The position numbers were made by a program, and so were the translations under genes. The notes beneath the pieces are model-generated. The model was given only the letters and a program-made list of their open reading frames with translations, ran no database searches and had not been told where the DNA came from. This document shows, one piece after another, positions 9,089 through 17,414 of a stretch of 64,000 nucleotides of DNA. The stretch is taken from the NCBI GenBank assembly GCA_963834855.1, contig CAWIDH010000024.1:62001-126000 (forward strand), given 5' to 3'. The stretch is from DATJKD01 sp963834855 (GTDB lineage Bacteria > Pseudomonadota > Gammaproteobacteria > Steroidobacterales > Steroidobacteraceae). Position 1 is the first letter of the stretch; each line of letters opens with the position of its first letter.

Positions 9089-10060
9089 ATGATCCTCACG
9101 GAAATGCCCGACCTCCCGCCGGCGCCCGAGACGCAATACAACAAGGCGTTCCGGGAAGCGTTCTATTCGCAGTGGGGAAAAGGCAACTGGATCGTCTGCG
9201 GGTGGGCGCACCGCGCCGAGTACGTTCGGTTCCGCAAGACGCTGTCCTTCAAGATGGTGCAGGGCGGCACCGAGCAGTTCTTCATTGACGGACGGCGGAT
9301 CAGCGTCACCGACAACACCTACCTGGTGCTCAACGAGGGCCGCGAATACGCGAGCCTCCTCGAATCACCAAGGCGCGCGTATTCCTTTGCGATCTTCGTG
9401 CGCCCGGGGCTCGCCGGGGAAGTCGCGCACGCCGCGCCACAGTCTCTCGCGACCGCGCTGGATGAGGGGCCGGACCACGCCGCCGCGCCGGTCGAGTTCT
9501 CCGAGAACCTGCGGGTGCACGACCATCGCGTCACGCCCGTGCTGCGCTATATCCGCCACTATGTCGATCGCGGCGAGCGCGACGAGGCGTGGCTCGAGGA
9601 ACAGTACCTGTTCCTCGTCGGTCGCCTCTTCACCGAGGAGCGGTCAAGGGCGCGGGTCGCCGAACGCCTGGACCAGGTTCGTCCCGCGACGCGCCACGAG
9701 CTCGAACGACGCGTGGGCTGGGCGGTCGACTACATGCTTGCCAACCTGCAGAACGAGCTGGCGCTGTGCGACCTCGCGGCGGCGGCGCGCCTCTCCCCAT
9801 ATCACTTCGCACGCGTCTTCCAGCAGGCGCACGGCATCACGCCCATCGGCTATCTGCGACGCGCGCGCCTCGAGCGTGCGCTGCAGCTCCTCGAATCGAA
9901 GGAGGCGCCGGTCAACGAAGTCGCCGCGCAGGTCGGCCTGAGCCGTCTCGCGCTCTGGCGCGGAGTGCGACAGCTGCGCGGACTCTCGCCGCGCCAGGTC
10001 ATCCACGGTGCCGGTGTTCCAATTCATCCAAGGTCGCCTTCCCGGAACGACGCGAACTGA
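9089..10060 (+). CDS. AraC family transcriptional regulator with N-terminal sensor domain
   Basis: About 323 residues from ATG 9089 (the frame extends upstream, but MILTEMPDLPP is the likelier start). The N-terminal ~200 residues look like a cupin-type sensor region (strands around FKMVQGGTEQFFIDGRRISV and LVLNEGREY). The C-terminal ~100 residues are a two-helix-turn-helix AraC DNA-binding domain: CDLAAAARLSPYHFARVFQQ, then VNEVAAQVGLSRLALWRGVR. It faces the TonB receptor across the nested palindrome and is the obvious candidate regulator. The region AERLDQVRPATRHELERRVG recurs nearly unchanged in the next AraC gene, so the two are recent paralogues. Confidence 0.88.
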   Translation: MILTEMPDLPPAPETQYNKAFREAFYSQWGKGNWIVCGWAHRAEYVRFRKTLSFKMVQGGTEQFFIDGRRISVTDNTYLVLNEGREYASLLESPRRAYSFAIFVRPGLAGEVAHAAPQSLATALDEGPDHAAAPVEFSENLRVHDHRVTPVLRYIRHYVDRGERDEAWLEEQYLFLVGRLFTEERSRARVAERLDQVRPATRHELERRVGWAVDYMLANLQNELALCDLAAAARLSPYHFARVFQQAHGITPIGYLRRARLERALQLLESKEAPVNEVAAQVGLSRLALWRGVRQLRGLSPRQVIHGAGVPIHPRSPSRNDAN

Positions 10061-10104
10061 GCGACGTCGCTAGCCGGGTGTTCCGTTGCGCAGGCGGCGC
10101 GGAG

Positions 10105-10677
10105 TCAGATGCGCGAGTAGTACCCGTCGAACCAGTCGGTCCAGGTCTTCCCCTGGTCGGTGGATTCGACGAAGTGCTGGCGCACGCGCCCATCCGGCAG
10201 CAAGGTCCACGTGCCGCGCAGCAAGGTCGTGCGGCCTTCCTTCACGTACTGCAGCGGCCCTTCGAGCACCATCGCGCCGTCGACCAACCCGCCCTGCATC
10301 GCGAGCACTGCGCCCGGACTGATCCAGTGCTGCCGCCAGGCGCGCGCAGCCGGGTCGTAGAAATTGAGACTCACGCCGGTGTTGCCGTCGGCGGAGGTCC
10401 AGCGCTCGATGAGCGCGCAGCCGTGCTGCTCGAGCTGGATCGAATTTCGCCCCACCTCCTTCCCCGACACGTTCCTGACGACCCAGTCGCCCGTCCAGAA
10501 ATCGAACTGGCGGAAGGCGCCGGTGTCGCAGGGTCCAACAGGGTTCGTTGCTTCTGTCGCGACAGCCGGCGTATCCGTCGGCTGCACCGCGGCCTGCGGA
10601 TCCGTCGCCTGCGATTGCGCCTGTGCGGCGATCGGCAGTGACATTGCGACGAACTGAATGATTGATGCGACGCGCAT
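10105..10677 (-). CDS. exported DUF1579-like protein
   Basis: About 190 residues. The start is ATG 10677, preceded by GGGGAAGG. A signal peptide ends AAQAQS. After a Thr/Ala/Pro-rich linker comes a domain beginning GAFRQFDFWTGDWVVRN, the hallmark opening of DUF1579-like proteins, with two cysteines (GPCDTG, EQHGCALIE) and a barrel-like series of strands ending WFDGYYSR. Its 5' end is divergent from the second AraC gene with only about 90 bases between the start codons, so they may share control. Biochemical role unknown. Confidence 0.7.
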   Translation of the reverse strand: MRVASIIQFVAMSLPIAAQAQSQATDPQAAVQPTDTPAVATEATNPVGPCDTGAFRQFDFWTGDWVVRNVSGKEVGRNSIQLEQHGCALIERWTSADGNTGVSLNFYDPAARAWRQHWISPGAVLAMQGGLVDGAMVLEGPLQYVKEGRTTLLRGTWTLLPDGRVRQHFVESTDQGKTWTDWFDGYYSRI

Positions 10678-10765
10678 AAACCTTCCCCGATTGAACCGCA
10701 TCCTACAGCGGCGCAGTGTTGAGACGTACCGTGTACGAGAGGCTATCCGGGACAGGGGGCGCCGC

Positions 10766-11290
10766 ATGTTTCACGGCTTGCGAAATTCGGTGATCCGTAC
10801 GGTGCCGGCCGGCGTGAACGACGTCGAATGGTCCGAGGAGCAGTCCCAGCACCTGATCGCAAGATTGGTGGAGAGCTGGCGCGCGCGGCAGCGTATCGCC
10901 GAGCGGCTCGACCAGGTGCGCCCCGCGACCCGCCGCGAGCTCGCGCGACGCATCGGCTGGGCCGTCGATTACATGCACGCGAACCTGGCACACGAGCTGA
11001 CGCTTCCGGAGCTCGCGTCGGCCGCGCGCCTGTCGCCCTATCATTTCCTGCGCGTCTTCAAGCAGGCCTACGGGCGCACGCCCACGGCCTACCTGCGCCA
11101 GTATCGTCTCGAGTGCGCGCTGCGCCTGTTCGAATCCGGGACGCTGCCGGTCAGCGAGGTGGCGGCACGCGTCGGCATGAGCCGGACGGCGCTGTGGCGC
11201 GGAATGCGGGGGCTGCGCGGCACTGCGCCGCGGCGGATCGATCAGGTGAGCTTCAGGGCGGCGAACAGCAGGCCTGCCGTCACGACCTGA
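10766..11290 (+). CDS. AraC family regulator lacking most of the sensor domain
   Basis: About 174 residues from ATG 10766, which follows CAGGGGG. The C-terminal DNA-binding domain is intact (LPELASAARLSPYHFLRVFK and VSEVAARVGMSRTALWRGMR). Together with AERLDQVRPATRRELARRIG it is highly similar to the AraC protein encoded just upstream. The ~200-residue sensor region of that paralogue is reduced here to about 30 residues, since the divergent DUF1579-like gene occupies the DNA where it would lie. This is therefore a stand-alone DNA-binding AraC, possibly constitutive or a competitor of its full-length neighbour. Its 3' end overlaps the convergent lipoprotein gene. Confidence 0.78.
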   Translation: MFHGLRNSVIRTVPAGVNDVEWSEEQSQHLIARLVESWRARQRIAERLDQVRPATRRELARRIGWAVDYMHANLAHELTLPELASAARLSPYHFLRVFKQAYGRTPTAYLRQYRLECALRLFESGTLPVSEVAARVGMSRTALWRGMRGLRGTAPRRIDQVSFRAANSRPAVTT

Positions 11291-11675
11291 ATCGATACGT
11301 TACTGTCGGTGACTCCGCTCGCAGCAGGCGACGATGGCGCCGGGATCCGCACCGTCGCCAGCCACAACGCACACCTGCGCGGGTGGCAGTCCAGTCGGAC
11401 CACTCAGCATCGCCGTGGCCGAACATGTCGCGCAACTCCTTCGCCACACCGGCGAGCTGCGCCTCCGTCGGACTGCAGTAACGCGCGACCAGCCCGCCCG
11501 CGATGCAGTGCGCGAGCTTGTCGGGCAGGTTGCTCGGCAGATGCTGGTCGATCGCCGCACGTGCACACCCGGCCGACGAGGGCGCGGGGCGGTCAGGCAC
11601 GGATGCGCATCCGGCCCCACAGGCCGCGAGAACCAGCGATGCGCACAGGCGTCGCTTGATGATGAGCCGGGTCAA
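11280..11675 (-). CDS. small putative lipoprotein
   Basis: About 131 residues as read. The N-terminus RRLCASLVLAACGAGCAS is a lipoprotein signal with a cysteine after LAA (or the second Cys after GAG). The mature part contains LPDKLAHCIAGGLVARYCSP and a segment MFGHGDAEWSDW. This is loosely like YfiM-type lipoproteins, but I would not name it. The last ~35 residues are Arg-rich, and the next frame reads AGDGADPGAIVACCERS before a stop at 11300, so a frameshift near 11390 is possible. The start codon overlaps the stop of the upstream RDD gene by four bases. Function unknown. Confidence 0.5.
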   Translation of the reverse strand: MTRLIIKRRLCASLVLAACGAGCASVPDRPAPSSAGCARAAIDQHLPSNLPDKLAHCIAGGLVARYCSPTEAQLAGVAKELRDMFGHGDAEWSDWTATRAGVRCGWRRCGSRRHRRLLRAESPTVTYRFRS

Positions 11676-12142
11676 CCCTTCGCGTCGCCGACCTTGCCCG
11701 CTGCCGGCTCGCGTTTCCTGGCGCGCACGACGACCGTGCCCGCGAGCTTGTCGTGCCAGCCCTGCTTGCGCGGATCGAAGGCGACCCAGATGAACCCGAG
11801 GAGCAGCGGGATCGTCGACAGGTAGTACGCAAGATATCGACCGACGAACTGGCCGGTGGTGGGGTGTCCGCCGGTGCGGGCGTCCACGATGCGCGCGGAG
11901 ATTGCGATCTTGCCGGGGGTCGCCTCCCGGTAAATCCAGAACAGGATCACCGCTATGGCGGGCAGCACCCAGCTCAGAAGGAAATCCGCGGGGCCCTGGA
12001 TCAGTCGGGTCGATTCCCAGTAACTCCTTCCGTATATCAAGGTGAGCACCGGCATGAGGATCAGCAGTGCGAGCACCGTGTCGATGATCGAGGCTCCGAC
12101 CCTGGACCAGAACCCGACGTATTCGACCCCCTCCTCGTTCAT
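11672..12142 (-). CDS. RDD family integral membrane protein
   Basis: A 156-residue protein with three to four transmembrane segments. The RDD signature is clear: VGFWSRVGASIIDTVLALLI near the start, YREATPGKIAISARIVDARTG in the centre and RYLAYYLSTIPLLLGFIWVA followed by QGWHDKLAGTVVV at the end. RDD proteins are inner-membrane proteins; some have been linked to ion exchange, but most are uncharacterised. It is the first gene of a two-gene coupled pair with the small lipoprotein. About 100 bases separate it from the serine hydrolase gene upstream. Confidence 0.85.
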   Translation of the reverse strand: MNEEGVEYVGFWSRVGASIIDTVLALLILMPVLTLIYGRSYWESTRLIQGPADFLLSWVLPAIAVILFWIYREATPGKIAISARIVDARTGGHPTTGQFVGRYLAYYLSTIPLLLGFIWVAFDPRKQGWHDKLAGTVVVRARKREPAAGKVGDAKG

Positions 12143-12248
12143 GTCCTGGCCCTCTGCCGGTCGAATGGAGATTCGAAGCCTAGCACGCGTCAGACACGTA
12201 GACGCTCAAAGCGGTTTCGAGGCTGTGTGAAAACGTGGCTGCTCGCGG

Positions 12249-13760
12249 TTAGCGAGGCGTTTCAGGTAACCGATCGGCGACTCGCCACGATCCGCCACTG
12301 ACGACAGCTACACGGCCGGAGCTGTCCCGGCCGAAGCCCAGCAACCGCTCGCCATCTGCACGGACAAAGAGATCCCGCTCGAGCGGCACCCATTCCTGTC
12401 CCCACAGCTCGAGCACTCCGTCGGCACGGGCGACGAGCTCGAAATCCTGCTCGGGGTCGACATCGCGGCAGCTATGGCATGCGAGACTGGACCGGTATCG
12501 GCCTCCGTACTCGCTGAGGCTTGGCGTCCGTGCGGGATCGGCTTTCGGAACGACGCGGGCCTGGGGTCCTGGATAGAGGGCGTCGAGCAGCGCGCGCTTC
12601 ACGCGAAAACGTAAATCATTTCCCTCGCCATGATTCACGATGAAGAAGGCCGACCGTTCCTCGGGAATCAGCGTGAACAGCGAGCTGAAGCCTGCGATGT
12701 CACCGCCATGCTCGGCGAGCTGTCTGCCGTTGTCCACGTCGAGCTGAAACGCGTAGCCCCAGCCCGGCACCGCCGGATGAATCGTGGCGTGCTGAGTCCT
12801 CATCGACCGCGCAAGGGACTCGCTGAGTATCTGTCTGTCGTTGCACCGCCCGTCGGCCAGGTGCAGCATCGCGAAGCGAGCCATATCGGCGGTGCTCGCG
12901 ACGAGCGAAGACGTCGGTGTCGTGACGTACCACTCATGCGGAACTTGAGCGGCGCGGCCATCTTCGATTTCGTAGGGTGTCGCCACGCCCTGCTCGTCGC
13001 CTCGACGCTGCATGATGCGGGAGCTGTTCATGCCGCATGGCTCGAGAATGCGTCGGCGAACGAATTCATCGTACGGCAGACCTGAGGCGTCCTCGATCGC
13101 GACGCCAGCCAGTGCCACGCCGTAGCTCGAGTACGCAGTGTATAGGCCGGGCGCACGATAGCGGACCAGGCGGCCTTTGAGGAATTCGCCCAGGGATGGG
13201 CGAGGGCCTTTATCCGGGTCGAACTGCCGGCCGGGCAGCTCGTCGAGCCCGCTGGTATGCGAGAGCAGGTGTGCCAACGTGATCGACGGATACCCTTGCG
13301 CAGGCACGGCGAGTTGCCGCAGATATCGATTGATATCCTGATCGAGAGCCAGGTCGCCGCTGTCCACGAGTTGGAGTGCGGCAACGCCGGTGAGGAGCTT
13401 GGTTACCGAGGCTATTGGCCACAGCGTACGCTCGACGTCGACCGCCACGCGTCGTTCCAGGTCCGCCACACCATAGCCTTGCGCGTATACGACCTGGTCC
13501 CCATGTACGAAGACGAACGCGGCTCCGGGGATCCCCTCGTCGGTCAAGGCACGCCGGATGATCGGGTCCACGGCATTCGCGATCGCGTCCGCCGTCGGCG
13601 AGGACTCCACCTCCGCTGACGGCGGAGGGGAACTGGCATCCGAGCTCGTTGAAGATCGCGAGCCACAGGCCACCAGCGCGGCGGCCATGACGATGGAGAG
13701 GATCCGCATGCGGTTTGCCATGCCGGCGATTCTCGCAAATGGAGCCTCATCGCGCTTCAT
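12249..13760 (-). CDS. lipoprotein serine hydrolase of the class C beta-lactamase / esterase family
   Basis: About 503 residues. The catalytic SxxK motif is S118-V-T-K121 (WPIASVTKLLTG), with the Tyr motif in YTAYSSYGVAL and a third motif in LAEHGGDIAGFSSLFTL, as in penicillin-binding-protein-like esterases and class C beta-lactamases. The N-terminus has a lipobox (AAALVACGS), so it is anchored in the periplasm. The start at ATG 13760 overlaps the stop of the upstream gene by four bases; ATG 13721 is possible. A separate C-terminal region from about 410 (PSLSEYGGRYRSS) is the lipocalin-like tail common in this family. It closes the five-gene operon containing the ketoacyl-synthase fusion. In that setting it could be an esterase or acyl-transferring enzyme acting on the product, by inference. 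Confidence 0.82.
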   Translation of the reverse strand: MKRDEAPFARIAGMANRMRILSIVMAAALVACGSRSSTSSDASSPPPSAEVESSPTADAIANAVDPIIRRALTDEGIPGAAFVFVHGDQVVYAQGYGVADLERRVAVDVERTLWPIASVTKLLTGVAALQLVDSGDLALDQDINRYLRQLAVPAQGYPSITLAHLLSHTSGLDELPGRQFDPDKGPRPSLGEFLKGRLVRYRAPGLYTAYSSYGVALAGVAIEDASGLPYDEFVRRRILEPCGMNSSRIMQRRGDEQGVATPYEIEDGRAAQVPHEWYVTTPTSSLVASTADMARFAMLHLADGRCNDRQILSESLARSMRTQHATIHPAVPGWGYAFQLDVDNGRQLAEHGGDIAGFSSLFTLIPEERSAFFIVNHGEGNDLRFRVKRALLDALYPGPQARVVPKADPARTPSLSEYGGRYRSSLACHSCRDVDPEQDFELVARADGVLELWGQEWVPLERDLFVRADGERLLGFGRDSSGRVAVVSGGSWRVADRLPETPR

Positions 13761-14113
13761 GAGCCTGGCGGCGGAACCCTCCCCAGGTTCGACAGTTTAC
13801 GGTGTCGCAACCAGATATAGAGAAGAAGACCCACGGCAGGCATCACCGGAAAGGTGGGGAAGATGTACCAGTAACGCAGATGGTGCTTCTTTGCGTCCTG
13901 ATGAATGAATACCGTGACGACGCCCAGGACCCAGGCGAAGTCGTAGAGCGTCGTTTGCATGATGGGTTGCGTTAAGTAGAGCGTAAACCCCTCGATGCCC
14001 CATCCGGACCAGCGTCCCCAGTTCAGAACGATGAGCGACACGACGAAACAAGGCAGGAGCCAGTGAGCGTGCAGGTGCGCCGTTTCAGCGACGTGCTGTA
14101 AGCGCTTTTTCAT
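13757..14113 (-). CDS. small integral membrane protein, DUF2834-like
   Basis: 118 residues with three predicted transmembrane segments (HWLLPCFVVSLIVLNW, TTLYDFAWVLGVVTVFI, TFPVMPAVGLLLYIWL). The order of an Asp-Phe-Ala-Trp segment, a cytoplasmic DAKKHHLRYWY loop and a Gly-Leu-Leu-Leu-Tyr helix resembles DUF2834 proteins, but I am not certain. ATG 14113 overlaps the stop of the upstream gene (ATGA), and its own stop overlaps the next start, so it is coupled on both sides inside the ketoacyl-synthase operon. Confidence 0.65.
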   Translation of the reverse strand: MKKRLQHVAETAHLHAHWLLPCFVVSLIVLNWGRWSGWGIEGFTLYLTQPIMQTTLYDFAWVLGVVTVFIHQDAKKHHLRYWYIFPTFPVMPAVGLLLYIWLRHRKLSNLGRVPPPGS

Positions 14114-14970
14114 GCTGGCCTCCCGGTGCCTGGACGAGATTGCTTGGCCAGGCGGCACAAGTGCGTGTGGGCGTACTCATGCACCACGGCATGCAGGTAC
14201 AGCGCCCGCGGCACGTCACGATTGATTTCCAGCCAGCTCAGGGACTGCTGCGTGCCCCACGCGCGAAACAGGTCATCGCCCGTAATGTCGGCAATGTGGG
14301 CCAGCAACGGCTCGTCGAGCTGAAAGGAATTGACGGCCTGCTCGTAGACATCCTCGGACGTCAGAAGCGCAAAGGGAATGTTCATGAAATAGAGCGCGGT
14401 GCCGAGATCGAGATTCATGAGACGAAGGCCTTCGTCGGGCGTAATTTCCGGCACGTCCAGCATCGAGAAATCGAGAGACGCGCGCCTCTCGCACCTGAAT
14501 CTTCCCGACGCGCGCAGCCTCTCTCCTGCGTCGATGATCAGCCGATACATGTTGATGTCGTGACGGATGACTGCATGCCCCGTTAGTCCCTCGAATGTCG
14601 TGGGCATCAGATCCGGCTCCGGAATGTCCGAAAAGCCGCTGTTGCGGGCAACGAACCGGATCAGCAGGGTTTCGACGATGAAGTGGCGCAACAGCAGTTC
14701 GCCGCCTTCGCGCGAGACACAGCGACGCAGAAACCAGACGCTGAGCCGATCGAGCAGGTTGTGCGAGGAGAACTGAAAGGGCAGCAACCGTTTCAGCGCC
14801 ACGATCATCCAGACTGCAGTCCGTGAAATCAGGCGCGCAACGGGCCGTATGTAGCGCCGGCTCCAACGCCGCAGGTCTCTGTGGAGCAGCTCAGCCGCAC
14901 GTTCCGACAACGGTGTCGCCGGATCCACCCGCAGGGCCTGAAAATGCAGCGGCAACCCGCAGGGGGACAC
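14110..14970 (-). CDS. unknown protein with a C-terminal HEYAH motif
   Basis: About 286 residues; family not recognised with confidence. It starts at GTG 14970, directly after the stop of the ketoacyl-synthase fusion gene. It is largely helical and has hydrophobic patches near residues 50-65 (AVWMIVALKRLLPFQF) but no clear signal peptide. Near the end, VVHEYAHTHL gives a HExxH sequence (H264, E265, H268). This is the zinc-binding form of many metal enzymes, but it lies only about 20 residues from the C-terminus, which is unusual for a protease. The strict gene order with the fusion enzyme suggests it works on the same substrate or tethers the enzyme to the membrane. Confidence 0.55.
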   Translation of the reverse strand: MSPCGLPLHFQALRVDPATPLSERAAELLHRDLRRWSRRYIRPVARLISRTAVWMIVALKRLLPFQFSSHNLLDRLSVWFLRRCVSREGGELLLRHFIVETLLIRFVARNSGFSDIPEPDLMPTTFEGLTGHAVIRHDINMYRLIIDAGERLRASGRFRCERRASLDFSMLDVPEITPDEGLRLMNLDLGTALYFMNIPFALLTSEDVYEQAVNSFQLDEPLLAHIADITGDDLFRAWGTQQSLSWLEINRDVPRALYLHAVVHEYAHTHLCRLAKQSRPGTGRPA

Positions 14971-16911
14971 TCAGATATTGTCCAGTTCTTCCAGCTGCAG
15001 CGCATAGAGACGCGCCACGACCTTGGCGGTCTTGACGATGCGGCTGGCGACTTCCTCGTTGAGGATGCCGGAGGTCAGGACGGCGCGCAGCCGCTCGAAG
15101 TGGTTGTCGTCATTCTGTCCGTGGTAGACGAGGAAACTGACTTCCTCGTTCGTCAGATCGAGCTGCTGCTTCAGCGCTTCGGCCCACTGCCGCGCCTTTT
15201 GCCTGCCAAGCCCTTCGATGACGAACATGGCACCCAGGAGGTCGAGGGGGTCGGGTTGGCTTGCCCGGTGAAACATGAATGCCGAGAGCGCCTCTGAGCC
15301 AATATTCTTGGGTGTGTTGACGATCTCCTCGAGAGAGCCGCCTACGGCGCAATAGTCTCGCTCGATCATCTGGAAGTCCCGGTGTTCGTCGCCGGCATGG
15401 GCAATGAACATCGAACGAAAGGGGAACAGCTCAATCGAGATGTTCGACGCGGCGCGCGCGATCCAGCGAGCGCCCTCCATGACCTGCTGACGCAAGTTGC
15501 GCAGCAACATCTTGTAGTCTTTGACGGTTACCTGGCCCGCCTCGATACGGCGAACAATCGCGGTGGCGCGAAGCATTCGCTCGAAGTCGGCCCAGACGAG
15601 ACCCAGGTCCAGGACGAGCTGGCGCACCACGGGGTCGTCTCCGCGGTCAAAGCCCTCACCCAGGGGCGAACTGGTCACGGGCGAACCCCTCTCCGTCGCT
15701 GCCCTTGCCTGCGGCGGTGCGTCCGGGCCGACACACGTCAGCAGGGCAAAGGACACGGTGAATCGCCCGGACTCGGGGACCATGAGCAGGATCCGTTCGC
15801 CGGGCCTGAATCGACCGCCGTTCAACGCCTCCTCCAGCATGATGAAGATGCTGGCGGCTCCGGTGTTGCCCTTGGTGTATAGATTCGTGAACCACTTGTC
15901 TTCCGGAATGCTGAGATTGCTTTCGTCGAGGAGCCTGACGATTTCGCCCTTGAAGAAGTGCGAGCTGTAGTGACAGAGAAAGTGATCGAGCTCCTCCGGA
16001 ACGATGTGTCCTCGCTTGATGAGCCTGAGGTACTCTTCGATACTCAGCTTGACGATCTGCGGAAGCAGCTCGGTATCCTGCCGAATGCGCATGAGCTCGG
16101 CCTTGTCGGCATCGGCAACGGTGGCCAGGTCGAGCCACGTGTTGCCAGCTCGGGGAGACTCCTTGTGGGCGAGGCCGGTGTACATGCACGTTTCGTATTC
16201 GTTGGCATAGGATTTCAGCTCGATCCACTCGATGCGCAAAGAGGGTCTATCGGCGTGCGGTTTGCCTTCCAGGACAACACTGCCGGCGCCATCGGATAGC
16301 ATCCAACGCAGAAAGTCGGCGTCGAAGTCCCGATAGGAGCCGCGCAGTGCATCGAGGTGCCGGTCTTCGAGAGGGCCGTCGCTCTCGCGCCTGAACCTCG
16401 TTGCCTTGAGACTGCGACTCACGAGCTCAGAGCCTACGACCACCGCGTTCTGCCTTTGCTGTGTGGCCACGGCGCGATAGGCGCCCGACAGCGCGGCTAT
16501 CGAAGCGCAGCAGACACCGCCTGCACTCAGGATCTCCATCGGGCGCCCGCCGAGGCGGCCATGAACCATCGATGCAAAGCCGGGGATCAGGACGTCACCT
16601 TGTGTGGTGCCCGCAGCAAGCATTTCGACGTCGTCGAGGGTGAGCCCGCTGTGCGCCAGCGCAGCATGGACGGCCTTCACGGCGAGCTCTTCGTTCAACT
16701 CGGTGGTGTGTCCATCCTCGTCGAGCGCGTAGTGACGTGTCTGGATTCCGTTCGATCTGAGAATGCGTTTCCTCAGGCGGCTTGGCTTGCCGTCGACGAG
16801 ACCCAGGAAATTCTCGATCCGGTCGTTGTCGACGGGCTCACCCGGCAGGTAGGCGCCGGCGGCCGTGATGTACACATCCCGCGTGGCCCGGGCTGCCGTC
16901 TCTATCGCCAT
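14971..16911 (-). CDS. fusion of a 3-oxoacyl-ACP synthase III (KAS III-like) with a haem-oxygenase-like diiron domain
   Basis: 646 residues. Residues 10-395 are a thiolase-fold KAS III-like enzyme with the triad visible: Cys135 in GGVCCASIAA, His314 in FLCHYSSHFF and Asn349 in KGNTGAASIF. These would load an acyl group and perform a decarboxylative condensation or an acyl transfer. After a linker at 396-425, residues 430-646 are helical and carry candidate metal ligands of the haem-oxygenase-like diiron oxidase/oxygenase (HDO/TenA-like) fold: H505 and E509-H510 in IAHAGDEH, E566 in MFVIEGLGRQ, and H597, D601/D602 and H604 in YHGQNDDNHF. The HQAN loop of FabH is replaced by HYSS, as in KAS III relatives outside fatty-acid synthesis. 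Joining a C-C or ester-forming enzyme to an oxidative domain suggests a specialised lipid or small acyl product. It is gene two of a five-gene coupled operon. Confidence 0.8.
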   Translation of the reverse strand: MAIETAARATRDVYITAAGAYLPGEPVDNDRIENFLGLVDGKPSRLRKRILRSNGIQTRHYALDEDGHTTELNEELAVKAVHAALAHSGLTLDDVEMLAAGTTQGDVLIPGFASMVHGRLGGRPMEILSAGGVCCASIAALSGAYRAVATQQRQNAVVVGSELVSRSLKATRFRRESDGPLEDRHLDALRGSYRDFDADFLRWMLSDGAGSVVLEGKPHADRPSLRIEWIELKSYANEYETCMYTGLAHKESPRAGNTWLDLATVADADKAELMRIRQDTELLPQIVKLSIEEYLRLIKRGHIVPEELDHFLCHYSSHFFKGEIVRLLDESNLSIPEDKWFTNLYTKGNTGAASIFIMLEEALNGGRFRPGERILLMVPESGRFTVSFALLTCVGPDAPPQARAATERGSPVTSSPLGEGFDRGDDPVVRQLVLDLGLVWADFERMLRATAIVRRIEAGQVTVKDYKMLLRNLRQQVMEGARWIARAASNISIELFPFRSMFIAHAGDEHRDFQMIERDYCAVGGSLEEIVNTPKNIGSEALSAFMFHRASQPDPLDLLGAMFVIEGLGRQKARQWAEALKQQLDLTNEEVSFLVYHGQNDDNHFERLRAVLTSGILNEEVASRIVKTAKVVARLYALQLEELDNI

Positions 16912-17300
16912 CGCTGTTTGAGCAACACGCGCGCATCGAGCAGCGCCGCCGCGACGTCCACGGAAGCAAATACGAAGTACACCGCCGCCGGGATGTCGTC
17001 GAGCGAGCCGCTGCTCGTCGCGATGAGCTCATCGTGGATTCCGAGGGCGTCTACGATCAGCGCCATCAGCATGAAGACCGCGATCCACGCGCGGGACTCC
17101 AGCACCGTGCGACGCATGGCGAGCAGGGCGGTGACCAGGTGGATGGTCAGCGCCTCGACGACGATGGAAATTCGCTCGGGCTGCAGTGCGGCGAGCACCG
17201 TCCCGCGGATGGACATGACCAGCGTCGCGCTCGGCGCGCCCAACGCCATCGCCCCGGCGGGGAGCAAGAGCAAGCCAGCAATGATGTGCAGCAACGTCAC
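16902..17300 (-). CDS. small integral membrane protein heading the ketoacyl-synthase operon
   Basis: 132 residues starting at GTG 17300, with about four hydrophobic segments (LLHIIAGLLLLPAGAMAL, IVVEALTIHLVTALLAM, AWIAVFMLMALIVDALGI, AAVYFVFASVDVAAALLDA). Its last codons overlap the start of the KAS III fusion gene by ten bases, so the two are coupled. The start codon is five bases from the edge of the 109-bp element shared with the dehydrogenase operon upstream. No family recognised. Confidence 0.6.
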   Translation of the reverse strand: MTLLHIIAGLLLLPAGAMALGAPSATLVMSIRGTVLAALQPERISIVVEALTIHLVTALLAMRRTVLESRAWIAVFMLMALIVDALGIHDELIATSSGSLDDIPAAVYFVFASVDVAAALLDARVLLKQRWR

Positions 17301-17305
17301 GAGGC

Positions 17306-17414
17306 GACTATGGTCGCGAGGTGCCGAAGGAACCAGTCCCTTGCGACGAGCGACCTCTCAGCGGGACCGTGTCACGATGCCGGCGGACGGACGGCGTTGG
17401 GCGCCGTATTGGTC
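17306..17414. repeat. copy A of a 109-bp intergenic element upstream of the ketoacyl-synthase operon
   Basis: An ungapped alignment with 20062-20170 (constant offset 2756) gives about 79 of 109 identical bases by hand count. Invariant blocks are GACTATGGTCGCG (17306), TGCGACGAGCGAC (17342), GTCACGAT (17371) and CCGTAT (17404). It fills the whole gap between the preceding DUF4386 gene and the start of this operon. Confidence 0.75.

Noticed and set aside
11281..11340. Minus-strand peptide ending SIQVVTAGLLFAALKLT overlapping the end of the short AraC gene
   Set aside because: Looks like a membrane segment but has no start or upstream continuation separate from the lipoprotein gene; probably chance.
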